Source: Bradyrhizobium diazoefficiens USDA 110 (GTDB lineage Bacteria; Pseudomonadota; Alphaproteobacteria; Rhizobiales; Xanthobacteraceae). Taken from it: a DNA stretch of 64,000 bases. The position numbers and the translations under genes were made by a program. Within the stretch, counting starts at the first letter, position 1. Every line of letters begins with the position of its first letter. The DNA lies in NCBI RefSeq assembly GCF_000011365.1, contig NC_004463.1, forward strand, positions 8,728,001-8,792,000, in the 5' to 3' direction. Below, piece after piece: positions 54,764 to 63,265 of this stretch. The notes below the pieces were generated by a model that searched no databases, had not been told where the DNA came from, and was given only the letters and a program-made list of their open reading frames with translations.

Positions 54764-55666
54764 TTACAGTTTTCCATAGACTCGCCCGGCGACCGCCTTC
54801 AGGCGCTCGACCGTGCCGGACTCAGGATGCGGCTTGACCGGCGCGAACAGGATCGAAGCCTGCCTGCCGTTCTTCCAGACATAGATGTTGACGGCGTTGC
54901 CGTTGCCCTTGGTGCAGGAATGCTCGCCGAACGCTTCACTGCCGAGCTCGGGTATCGCCACGTGTTTGCACGGGCCCGTGCGCTTCATCATGCTGACGAC
55001 GGTGTCGCGCGAGATCGCGATTACCGCGACGGTCATGGTGTTGGCCTCGCGATCGAACATCATGCAGCTGCCCGCGCCGGTCCGCTGGACCGTCAGCGTG
55101 CCCTTGTCGAGAAAGCCGTCGGCATCCGCGGCCGTGAGCCACTCGCAATTGCCGAACCGCTCGCTGCTCTTGCTTACATTCCCGATGGCAACGCGCGCGG
55201 CTTCGGTGATCGGTCCGAGTAGCGCATCGTCGGCACGCCGGCCGATCGGATAGACGCTGATCTGCAGGATGTAGTCGCCGGACAAGGCGACGACCGAGGC
55301 CTCCTGGCGCTGCGCGCCGGCGGCGCTCGTTCCGCCCTGGCCTTCGTCGCCGATCCCGGCGACTGCGTTCAGCGGCATGCGCTCGCCGAGCGTCTTGACG
55401 AAGGTCGCGTACAATTCCCCGGCGCGGTCCTTGTCGGGATTGCGGAACACGGTCAGCATCATCGTGTCACCGCGCCCGGCCTGGTAGATGCAGCCGCGAC
55501 CGTCCTGATTTGAAATCAGTGACCATTTGAGCGCCGGCATCGCACGGGCGAGCTCCTGGGCGCTGATGAACGGGCAGGTTTCGGCCGCGCGCACGGGAGC
55601 GACCGGAACGGCTGCGATTGCAAGGAACAGGGCGAGGCAGGAGAACAGACGATCGATAGGACGCAT
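54764..55666 (-). CDS. Secreted protein with internal duplication
   Basis: A 300-residue exported protein. The signal peptide is LFSCLALFLAIAAVPVAPVRAA. The mature part has two similar halves: CPFISAQELARAMPALKWSL...GRGCIYQ and CEWLTAADADGFLDKGTLTV...GSCMMF. Each has a cysteine pair and a following strand segment (MLTVFRNP; MTVAVIAIS). The repeat resembles the fold of DUF3558-type periplasmic lipoproteins. Start ATG 55666 follows a weak GGTGG; an in-frame extension to 55795 runs through repeat copy C and is rejected. Function unknown. Confidence 0.75.
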   Translation of the reverse strand: MRPIDRLFSCLALFLAIAAVPVAPVRAAETCPFISAQELARAMPALKWSLISNQDGRGCIYQAGRGDTMMLTVFRNPDKDRAGELYATFVKTLGERMPLNAVAGIGDEGQGGTSAAGAQRQEASVVALSGDYILQISVYPIGRRADDALLGPITEAARVAIGNVSKSSERFGNCEWLTAADADGFLDKGTLTVQRTGAGSCMMFDREANTMTVAVIAISRDTVVSMMKRTGPCKHVAIPELGSEAFGEHSCTKGNGNAVNIYVWKNGRQASILFAPVKPHPESGTVERLKAVAGRVYGKL

Positions 55667-55688
55667 GGGACAACTTACCACCGCAAAT

Positions 55689-55734
55689 GGCGCGCCATTC
55701 AGAACAAAACCGCGAGCTCGTATATAATTGAAAT
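55689..55734 (+). repeat. Dispersed repeat, copy C
   Basis: Begins GGCGCGCCATTCAGAA and contains CGCGAGCTCGTATATAATTG. Closest to copy A. Lies between two start regions. Confidence 0.6.
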
Positions 55735-56258
55735 TGTTATATAAATTCAAGCTACTGGGGAGGATCGACTCACTGAGGCTACCTACGCCCCCCAACGGCT
55801 TCCGCCGAGTTTATGACGGACGTGGTTTAGCGATCCGCCGGCGACCACGCCCATCTCGCCAAATCTCAATGCCTCGCAGCCTTTCTGGCGCCACTGCGCA
55901 AGCGGAGTGGGTCGTCCACGCAAAGCGGCCGTTCGGCGGGCCCGAGGCCATGCTCGCCGATCTGTCGCGCTACACCCACCGCGTTGCCATCGCCAACAGC
56001 CGCCTGATCGCCTTCGACCAGCAGGGTGTCACCGAGGGGGAGCAAAACTGCCCACCAGCAGAAACCTCGTGATGCTCACGCCTTCTCGAATGTCCAAGGG
56101 ACGGCCGACCGGGGACGAATTGTCGCGAAACGAGCAATCTCGCCAGACTTGATAACTTGCTTATGATATCGCGGAGGTAGCTTGTTCGCAGCTGCCCGCT
56201 TTTCTGGGAAGCGAAAAGCGGACGCTGTAGCTTTGCCGGTTTAGCGTGGGTAAGCTTT
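55735..56258. other. AT-richer spacer upstream of the cytochrome fusion gene
   Basis: About 520 bases without a supported gene. It contains a perfect 9-base stem-loop at 56196-56221 and AT-rich promoter-like sequence (TTGATAACTTGCTTATGAT near 56148). Confidence 0.5.
56196..56221. promoter_or_regulatory. Perfect 9-base stem-loop upstream of the cytochrome fusion gene
   Basis: CCGCTTTTC and GAAAAGCGG flank an eight-base loop, 37 bases before the start codon. Could be an operator or an mRNA leader hairpin. Confidence 0.5.
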
Positions 56259-58007
56259 ATGCAATTGAACAATGTCACCGCTCGAACGAACGCCGACGCC
56301 TTGACCGAGAGAAGCCTCGCTCAAACAAAGACTGGCGAAAGCCCGCCACGCACGGATGTCGGCACGATAACGCTCCATTGGGCGACCGCGCTCGCATTCG
56401 TCGTAAGCCTCGTTACCGGCATACGCATCGCAGCGGACGCGCTGCGCGCCCCCTTCTCGAAATGGCTCGCTCCGGTCCTGCCGCAGGGCGAGATCTTTTC
56501 CTGGCACTTCCTCGCGGGACTCGCCGTCTTCTTCTGCGGGTCGGCCTACGTCGCCTACCTCGCGCGCAGCGGCCTCGTCGAGCGCAACAGCCCCAAGAAG
56601 ACGCGGATCCTCGCGATGCGCGCTCCAGCTCGCCTCAAATGGGGAGCCGTCAACATCATCCTGCACTGGTTCGTCTATGCGCTCGTGATCTTCCTCACGG
56701 GGACGGGCGTGATGATGTATCTCGGCTATGGCGGCTGGTGGGCTTATCTCCACTCGACCGCCGCCTTCGTCGCGCTCGTCTATATCTTCGCGCATGTCGT
56801 CGCGCATTTTCTCTATGGCGGCTGGCAGCAGATTTTCCGCGTGTTTCGGCCGGCGCCGCTCGCGATCACGAAGGCCGTGCGGCCGAGGCCTCTTCTCGTC
56901 GCCGCTGCAATCGGGGTGGCAGTCGCGTGCGGCGTCGCCGGGCTCGACTGGGCGACGCGCGATACGCTCGTCGTCGCCCGGATGAGCGACGCGCCCAAGC
57001 TGGACGGCGCCATGGGCGATCCCGCCTGGTCGCGCGCGCGCCCCGTCTTCATCCGCACGCAGCAGGGTGCCAATCTCGGCGGATCGGGCGAATCGCTCGT
57101 GGAGGTGCGCGCCCTGCACGACGGGCAGAAGATCTATTTCGCCTTCCGCTGGGAAGATCCCACGCGCTCCCTGCGCCGCATTCCGATCATCAAGAAAGAG
57201 GATGGCTGGCACGTCCTCGACGAGCGTGCGGGCCTGCAAGACGCCGTCGACTTCTACGAGGATAAACTGGCGGTCATTTTCTCGGATAATCCATCGCTCG
57301 GCGGCGCAGGCGCGACGGATCTGGGCGCCAACCCGCTGCCCGGCAAGCCGATGCCGATCAACGGCCGGGGCTTCCACTACACAACGGATGCCAGCTACAT
57401 AGACATGTGGCAGTGGAAGGCGTCGCGCGGGGGCATGCTCGGGCGTGTCGACAGCCAATATATCGGCCCGCCCTACGCCCCGACCTTGGACGAGCAAAAT
57501 TACGATGCCCGCTACCAGGGCGGCTATTGGAACAAGCCTGGTCGCGCTCTTTATTCGTATAACTTCAAGTTCATCCACAGGAACGACAAGGGACCCGTCA
57601 CGGTTCTGCGGCTTCCCAAGGACTGGAAGGCGCAGGTCGCGGCCCTCAGCAAATTCGATCTTAATCCCGACAGCAGCGACGACGAGAACGGCCGCTGGTA
57701 CATGTTCGACGGGGAGAGCGAACCCTACACTCCAGAGGCCGACGCGAGGATTCCCGTTGGCACGATCCTGCCCGGCGTGATTATTGCCGGCGACAACGAA
57801 GGAGAGCGGGCCAATGTCACCGGGGTTTCAAAATGGAGCAACGGACATTGGACGCTCGAGCTGACGCGCAACATGAAAAGCGATGGCCGATATGACAAAG
57901 CCTTCGTGCCAGCCCACGATCTCTACATGTGGGTCGCTGTCTTCGACCATGCACAGACGCGGCATGCGAGCCATAACCGCCCGGTGCGTGTCGTCACGCA
58001 GAACTAG
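56259..58007 (+). CDS. Cytochrome b561-like domain fused to an ethylbenzene-dehydrogenase heme-binding domain
   Basis: A 582-residue fusion. The N-terminal ~240 residues have four or five helices with histidines placed for b-type hemes (ITLHWATALAFVV, FSWHFLAGLAVFF, NIILHWFVYALVIF, AYLHSTAAFVALVYIFAHVVAHF). From about residue 250 a periplasmic EB_dh-like domain follows (MSDAPKLDGAMGDPAWSRA, YFAFRWEDPTRS, KLAVIFSDNPSLG, WQWKASRGGMLG), the fold of the heme-b subunit of ethylbenzene and dimethylsulfide dehydrogenases. Likely an electron carrier between quinone and a periplasmic partner. A ferredoxin reductase gene follows. Confidence 0.85.
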   Translation: MQLNNVTARTNADALTERSLAQTKTGESPPRTDVGTITLHWATALAFVVSLVTGIRIAADALRAPFSKWLAPVLPQGEIFSWHFLAGLAVFFCGSAYVAYLARSGLVERNSPKKTRILAMRAPARLKWGAVNIILHWFVYALVIFLTGTGVMMYLGYGGWWAYLHSTAAFVALVYIFAHVVAHFLYGGWQQIFRVFRPAPLAITKAVRPRPLLVAAAIGVAVACGVAGLDWATRDTLVVARMSDAPKLDGAMGDPAWSRARPVFIRTQQGANLGGSGESLVEVRALHDGQKIYFAFRWEDPTRSLRRIPIIKKEDGWHVLDERAGLQDAVDFYEDKLAVIFSDNPSLGGAGATDLGANPLPGKPMPINGRGFHYTTDASYIDMWQWKASRGGMLGRVDSQYIGPPYAPTLDEQNYDARYQGGYWNKPGRALYSYNFKFIHRNDKGPVTVLRLPKDWKAQVAALSKFDLNPDSSDDENGRWYMFDGESEPYTPEADARIPVGTILPGVIIAGDNEGERANVTGVSKWSNGHWTLELTRNMKSDGRYDKAFVPAHDLYMWVAVFDHAQTRHASHNRPVRVVTQN

Positions 58008-58154
58008 GCGTCTCATGGGGAGCGACGTGCTCGACCGGAGGCCACTACGGCGCGGCTGCGCTGAAGCATCGCTTCGCCCTCAACCGCGCATCGCATTCCG
58101 GCGCGGCGAGCAGCGGCCTGCTCGCAGAAATTCGCGGCGCCCAGAGGCCTCGCG

Positions 58155-59165
58155 ATGAAGACGCATTGTCGGCTCGTCCTCAACGGCAAGCTCGTCGAAG
58201 CCCGCGCCGGCGAAAGCCTGATCGACGCGGCGCTCGGCGGCTCGATCCTCATTCCACACGACTGCAGATCGGGACAATGTCAGAGCTGCCGGGTGACGGT
58301 CGTTTCGGGCTCGGTCGATGACGGCGGCTCGGGCCATGGCCGCACTGTGCTCGCCTGCCAGGCCGCGGTCGCAGGCGATGCGGAGATCGAATTCGAAGAA
58401 TTGCCGCTACCGATGAAGCGGGCGTGCGCCGTTACCGAGATCAACGAGCTCTCGCCAGAGATCGCCGAAGTCGTGCTGACGACCTCAGCGCCGCTCGAGT
58501 TTCGGCCGGGCCAATATGTGCGCGTCAAGTTTTCCGGCTATCCTGCGCGCGAGTTCAGCCCGACCTTCAGACTCGATGGCTCCTTCAAGCAAGTCGAACT
58601 CGTCTTCCACATCCGGCGCCTGCCTGACGGCACGGTGTCGGGGCAGATCGGCAAGGCCATCAGGCCCGGCCATGCGGCACATGTGCAAGGCCCCTTCGGA
58701 CAAGCCTATCTGCGACAGGGCCAGGGGCCGCTGGTGCTGGTCGCCGGCGGAGCAGGCTGGGCCCCGATCTGGGCGCTGGCCCGCTCGGCGCGCTCGACCC
58801 AGCGCAACCGCGAGATGGCGATCGTCGCCGGCAGCCGGGATGCCGATAACCTCTATATGCTTCCCTCGTTGCAGTGGCTGATCGACGACGGTGTCCGCGA
58901 CGTCATTGCGACGACGGAGGTCGGATCTACCCTACCGATCAGGCCTGGGCGCCCATCGCACTACCTGCCCCTGCTCGGGCTGGAGGATACGGTCTACGTC
59001 GCCGGCCCCGTTGGTCTCGTCGATATCGTGAAGAACAAGGCACGCTCGGCCAATGCGCAATGCTACGCCGATCCTTTCCTGCCGAGCTCTCAAACCCCAT
59101 CGCTGATGGACAAGATCACCCGTCTATGGCGAAGCCGGGAGCAGCCTCATCGCCCCGGTCTGTGA
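58155..59165 (+). CDS. 2Fe-2S ferredoxin / FAD / NAD reductase
   Basis: A 336-residue one-chain reductase. The N-terminal ferredoxin has cysteines in HDCRSGQCQSCRV and VLACQA. The FAD domain has the RxFS-type motif in AREFSPTFRL and FRPGQYVRVKF. The NAD domain has LVAGGAGWAPIWALAR and VYVAGPVGLVD. This is the layout of oxygenase reductases (DmpP/BenC class). AGAGG precedes ATG 58155. No oxygenase is near, so its partner may be the cytochrome fusion upstream. Confidence 0.9.
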   Translation: MKTHCRLVLNGKLVEARAGESLIDAALGGSILIPHDCRSGQCQSCRVTVVSGSVDDGGSGHGRTVLACQAAVAGDAEIEFEELPLPMKRACAVTEINELSPEIAEVVLTTSAPLEFRPGQYVRVKFSGYPAREFSPTFRLDGSFKQVELVFHIRRLPDGTVSGQIGKAIRPGHAAHVQGPFGQAYLRQGQGPLVLVAGGAGWAPIWALARSARSTQRNREMAIVAGSRDADNLYMLPSLQWLIDDGVRDVIATTEVGSTLPIRPGRPSHYLPLLGLEDTVYVAGPVGLVDIVKNKARSANAQCYADPFLPSSQTPSLMDKITRLWRSREQPHRPGL

Positions 59166-59195
59166 GCCGATGCCGAGCTTAGCAGCGCCGGCGGC

Positions 59196-59999
59196 TCACG
59201 GCTTGACGGGCAGACTACCGAGGCTGGTGATGACGTCGGCCGCCTTCTGGGTATCGGCAAAGCGTAGAAAGGCCAAGGCGTCCGGATCCTGCAACGTGCT
59301 TAAATAGATCAGCGCCAGCACCGCGCTCGAGGGATAATTCGCGTCGGTCGGGTAGTGGCCGTCCACGCGAAGCACTGTAAGCCCCTGTTCCAACGGCCGC
59401 GAGAAGGGGCCGAAGCCGATCGCGCCTTGAACATCGCGAACCGTCTCGATCGCTTCCTGTGTGGTCGTCGCCGTCTTCGATTTCTCGGTGATCTCGAGAT
59501 CATGCCAGCCGGGCATGCTGGCCCGTAGCACGGTGAGAGTGCTGTCCTGGTCCTCGCGCCGCACGACGCGGATGCGCATATCGGCGCCGCCAAGCTCCTT
59601 CCAATTCGCGAGGCGGCCCGAATAGATCGCAACGAGCTGATCGCTTGTGACGGCACTCACTCCACAACCGGGATGGACGATGAAAGCCGAGGGCAGGCGG
59701 GCGATCTCCTTGTAGACGATGCCGGAAGCCGCTTCGGCGTCGGTCAGGCGGCGTGCGACGCGCCCTAAGATCGCCTTGCCGGACCCCACGGCCGCGATGC
59801 CTCCGCCAGAACCGATGCTCGGCGGGACCTCGATCTGTGGCGATCCTTCCTGCTGCATGAAGCTCGCGGCGATGACGCGCAGGACATCGATGCCGTCTCC
59901 GGTCCCGACGATGTCGAGCCTGCGTGTTTCGGCGCTAGCGGCATTCACCCCCGCAAGGCAGAGGCCCAAAATTGCCGCCGTTATCCTCGAAAATGCCAT
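59196..59999 (-). CDS. PstS-like phosphate-type periplasmic binding protein
   Basis: A 267-residue exported protein. The signal peptide is ITAAILGLCLAGVNAASA. The fold follows PBP-type phosphate/oxyanion binders: IVGTGDGIDVLRVIAASF, IGSGGGIAAVGSGKAILGR, VHPGCGVSAVTSDQLVAIYSG and GAIGFGPFSR. The usual STG ligand motif is not fully conserved, so another oxyanion or a signalling role is possible. ATG 59999 has AAGGGG upstream. No permease genes are beside it. Convergent with the reductase. Confidence 0.82.
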   Translation of the reverse strand: MAFSRITAAILGLCLAGVNAASAETRRLDIVGTGDGIDVLRVIAASFMQQEGSPQIEVPPSIGSGGGIAAVGSGKAILGRVARRLTDAEAASGIVYKEIARLPSAFIVHPGCGVSAVTSDQLVAIYSGRLANWKELGGADMRIRVVRREDQDSTLTVLRASMPGWHDLEITEKSKTATTTQEAIETVRDVQGAIGFGPFSRPLEQGLTVLRVDGHYPTDANYPSSAVLALIYLSTLQDPDALAFLRFADTQKAADVITSLGSLPVKP

Positions 60000-60039
60000 G
60001 GCAAACCCCTTCGAAGCACGAGGTGCGCAATCTGGCAAA

Positions 60040-60237
60040 GAAACCTAAACCATCTGTTGTCGCAACGCCGTGCCTTTTGGAATCATCCGTGGCGGACAGA
60101 AAGTGAAAAGCACAAAATCTGACGGTTTAAAAAAACCATTTGCTAATTAACCGGCCACAAATAGACGATCAAATTGACGATTTTGGGTATTCCACTCGCC
60201 TAAGGTTGGTGCCTGGAAGGGGCCTCAATGAGCGACA
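60040..60237. other. AT-rich promoter region of the GGDEF-EAL gene
   Basis: About 200 bases of clearly lower GC with a GGTTT/AAACC dyad near 60145-60160 and TTGACG near 60175. A short open frame starts at ATG 60228 with GGAAGGGG upstream and ends after eight codons, overlapping the possible TTG start of the next gene. Confidence 0.4.
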
Positions 60238-62859
60238 TTGACCGGCCCCCATAAGTTCAGGGTGCTGGCGGTGGTGGCGACTGACCCGGATATGGCAGAG
60301 GCATCGAGGGCGCCGCCCCGCTGGCGTCGTTGGGCCGTTCCGTCCGGGATTCCGAGTTTCCCCTCGTCTATCGCCATGCGCCTTGTTGCCGTCGTGCTCG
60401 CGACCGGCGTCCTCGGGCTCGGCCTCATCGGCGGCTTGACGGCGCTACGCCTGCAGCAGCAACTGAGGCATCAGGCTGGGGCACTGGGTGAACTCTCAGA
60501 AGACCAGCTCGCTCATCGCCTCGACGGCGAGGCGCAGTTGGCGCGAGCGCGAATCGAGGTCCTGGGCGCAGAAACCGCATCTCGCCTGCGTCAGATCGCT
60601 CAGCGCGCCGATGTCGCCAAGGCGGTCGCCTCGAACAACGATGTGACTATCCGCGAGCTGCTCAGCATCGTTGCTTCGACCTCCGGCTTCGAAAGGCTGA
60701 TCGCCTTCGACGAAACCGGTCGCGTGATCGGCGCCAACACGCCCCTCGACCTCCTCGCGCTCAACCGGGCGCTCGAGAGTACCGCTCTCTCTGTCAATCT
60801 CAACGCGATCCTCAAGGACAATAGCCGCTCGCACCCGCGGGGTGAGGAAGGCATCAATGAGTTCAAATTGCGTGAATTGTCAGCGCTCGGCCTGCCGCAG
60901 CGCCACACCATAGCGCACACCGCGATCGAGCCCGTGTTCGACGACTTCGGCGACCTCATCGGCGCGCTTGCCGCCATCCGACCGCTCGGCCGCACGGAAC
61001 GGACTCTCGAGAACTTCACTTCGCTAGCCAATGCCGGCGTGGTCATCATCACGGGTGACAACGAGATCGTGTCTTCCGCGGGGCCTGAAGGGGTGAGATT
61101 CAGCGGCGCCAGGACGCGTTTGACCGGGCTGCAGCGCTCGGATGACGGCAACTACGTCGCGCGCTGTGTCGATTACGAGGCGACGCTCAAGGTGTGTACG
61201 TTCGCGAGCGCATCGCTGGTGACGACGACACGCGATCAGATGTTCCAGATCGGCGCATCCCATACGCGTTCGCTGATGTGGCAGTTCCTGGCATCCGCGG
61301 CGCTGGCGCTCGGTGCCTTGGTCGTCGCGCTATTGGCCGCCGTGAGGCACCTCACGAAAGGACTTTCAGCGCTCGCCAAGACCGCCCAGGAAATCGCGGG
61401 TGGCAATCTCGACGTTCAATTCCGCGCAACGGGCATCGGCGAGGTCCGCGGCCTCGGCCTCGCATTCGAGCGAATGCTGACGCATTTGCGGGCCAGCACT
61501 CAACGAATTCGCCAGCTCGCTTTCTACGACACGGTGAGCCGCCTTCCCAATCGGGAGAAGATGCGCGTCGATGCGCCGGCGCTCATCGGCGCGGAAGAGG
61601 GCGCAGCGCTGTTCTTCCTCGACCTGGATGGCTTCAAATCGATCAACGACACTTTCGGGCACAAGGCTGGCGACGAGCTGCTCAGGATGGTGGCCGAGCG
61701 CTTGAGCAATTTGCTGATGACCAAGGGCGCTGCCGGCAAATGTCTGCTCGCCCGGGTCGGGGGCGACGAGTTCGTCGCCATCATCGCTGGGGTGAAGACG
61801 GTCGAGGCCGCGAGCCTCAGTGCCCGCGAGATGATCGAGACGCTGCAGGTTTCCTTCAAGCTCCAGAGCAACCATGCAACCATCGGCGTCAGCATCGGCA
61901 TTGCGATCTGTCCCACCCACGGCACAACCTATGACGATCTCCTGATCCGCGCCGACCTTGCGATGTACGTCGCGAAGAGCTCGGGACGCAATACCTACGC
62001 GTTCTTCACTCCGGATCTCGCAGAGGTCGCGCGTGCCCGCCATGCGCTCGAAACCGATCTCGCCCTGGCGATCCGCAATGAAGAGCTCGTTGTCCACTAC
62101 CAGCCCAAGGTGTCCTGCGCGAATGGCCGCATCCTAGGGGTGGAGGCGCTGGCGCGCTGGCATCACCCGAAGGAGGGCGACATTCCTCCTCAGCGCTTCA
62201 TCAAGATCGCGGAAGAGATCGGCCTCATCATGGAGATCGACCGCTTCGTGCTCAGGCGCGCGCTCGCCGAAATCGGGGGCTTGATCCGGGCCGGCTCGAA
62301 CCTCGTGCTCGCCGTAAATGTCGCGGCGACGGAAATCGAAGACCCGCTGTTTATCAGGGATATCATCACGACCGTTCGCGAGGCCGACTTCCCGCCGCCA
62401 AACCTCGAGATCGAGATCACAGAGTCGGTCGCGATGCGCAATCCTGATGTCGTGCGCGAGCGAATAAGCCTGCTCAGGCAATTGGGCATACGCTTCGCAA
62501 TGGACGATTTCGGAGCCGGCTATTCGAATCTTTCGACGATGGCGAGGCTCCCCTTCGACGCCGTGAAGCTCGATCGCACGCTCGTGGCGGGTGTCGCGGG
62601 AGACCGCGAAAAGCAGACGATCCTTCGCCTGGCGCTCGGACTTGCGGACGAATTGGGGTTCGAAACGGTCGTAGAAGGCGTCGAAACGGCCGAAGACCTT
62701 CGGTTCGCGGCCGAAAACGGCGCCACCATGGCGCAAGGTTATATTTTTTCTCCGCCGCTACCGCTCGAAGAGTTCGCCGTCCTGCTCCAGCCAACCCTTT
62801 TGGCGGTCGAACTGGTGCCCAGGCGGGACGGAGCGGAGCGGAAGACTATGATCCGCTGA
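60238..62859 (+). CDS. Membrane-bound GGDEF-EAL cyclic-di-GMP protein
   Basis: Up to 873 residues, made of a first helix (MRLVAVVLATGVLGLGLIGG, about residue 47), a periplasmic sensor of about 270 residues, a second helix (about 340-365), a HAMP-like region (LTKGLSALAKTAQEI), GGDEF (RVGGDEFVAI) and EAL (GVEALARWHHP, EITESVAM, DDFGAGYSNLS). Both active-site motifs are intact, so it could make and degrade c-di-GMP. The start is uncertain among TTG 60238, ATG 60292 and ATG 60376. Stands alone, next to the tRNA 3' fragment. Confidence 0.9.
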   Translation: MTGPHKFRVLAVVATDPDMAEASRAPPRWRRWAVPSGIPSFPSSIAMRLVAVVLATGVLGLGLIGGLTALRLQQQLRHQAGALGELSEDQLAHRLDGEAQLARARIEVLGAETASRLRQIAQRADVAKAVASNNDVTIRELLSIVASTSGFERLIAFDETGRVIGANTPLDLLALNRALESTALSVNLNAILKDNSRSHPRGEEGINEFKLRELSALGLPQRHTIAHTAIEPVFDDFGDLIGALAAIRPLGRTERTLENFTSLANAGVVIITGDNEIVSSAGPEGVRFSGARTRLTGLQRSDDGNYVARCVDYEATLKVCTFASASLVTTTRDQMFQIGASHTRSLMWQFLASAALALGALVVALLAAVRHLTKGLSALAKTAQEIAGGNLDVQFRATGIGEVRGLGLAFERMLTHLRASTQRIRQLAFYDTVSRLPNREKMRVDAPALIGAEEGAALFFLDLDGFKSINDTFGHKAGDELLRMVAERLSNLLMTKGAAGKCLLARVGGDEFVAIIAGVKTVEAASLSAREMIETLQVSFKLQSNHATIGVSIGIAICPTHGTTYDDLLIRADLAMYVAKSSGRNTYAFFTPDLAEVARARHALETDLALAIRNEELVVHYQPKVSCANGRILGVEALARWHHPKEGDIPPQRFIKIAEEIGLIMEIDRFVLRRALAEIGGLIRAGSNLVLAVNVAATEIEDPLFIRDIITTVREADFPPPNLEIEITESVAMRNPDVVRERISLLRQLGIRFAMDDFGAGYSNLSTMARLPFDAVKLDRTLVAGVAGDREKQTILRLALGLADELGFETVVEGVETAEDLRFAAENGATMAQGYIFSPPLPLEEFAVLLQPTLLAVELVPRRDGAERKTMIR

Positions 62860-62966
62860 GGCGTCGGCGTCGACGACAACCTCAGATGCCGATCGGGGAT
62901 CAAATAGGCACCGATCCATACGAGAGCTCTGCAAGAGTTCGCGGCTCTGTACCGAATGGTGGGAAA

Positions 62967-63017
62967 ATGGCGCGCCCGGAACGATTCGAACGTCCGACCC
63001 TCAGATTCGTAGTCTGA
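62967..63017 (-). other. tRNA-Arg(ACG) 3' half, probable attachment site of an integrated element
   Basis: On the minus strand it reads from base 26 through anticodon stem TCAGA, loop CTACGAA (anticodon ACG), stem TCTGA, variable loop, T-arm with TTCGAAT, acceptor strand CGGGCGC and CCA. The 5' part (acceptor, D-arm) is missing: 63018 onward is unrelated. A displaced 3' tRNA end is the typical far attachment site of a tRNA-targeting integrative element. Confidence 0.8.
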
Positions 63018-63265
63018 TCTACTCGTAGATTTTCTTACACTATTTTGCAAACCGACGCTGTTTTGCGCTCCACGATATCAATAGTTTACCAGCGTTTTGC
63101 AAACCGCTCGGGCGAACTCGGCCCCGTTGCCGTTGGCTTGCGCGCCGGCGCCGGCGCCGGACAACTCGGGCAGCACGGTGCCGCCGAATTGGAAGCTACC
63201 GTTGATTGAGAGCTTTCGGGAGGCGCACATCACCCTGGCGAACGCTCTGTGTTCCGGCCGGCGCT
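63018..63265. other. Spacer inside the presumed element, no gene seen
   Basis: The repeated phrase TTTTGCAAACCG occurs at about 63043 and 63093 in direct orientation, 50 bases apart. No gene supported. Confidence 0.5.

Noticed and set aside
55667..55795. 43-residue N-terminal extension of the duplicated secreted protein
   Set aside because: It translates the dispersed repeat copy C and would bury the signal peptide; ATG 55666 is preferred.
58015..58158. 47-codon frame whose stop overlaps the reductase start (ATGA)
   Set aside because: Arg-rich out-of-frame composition and no Shine-Dalgarno site; coupling looks accidental.
62967..63017. Functional tRNA-Arg gene
   Set aside because: Only bases 26 to CCA are present; sequence upstream cannot form a D-arm or 5' acceptor strand.
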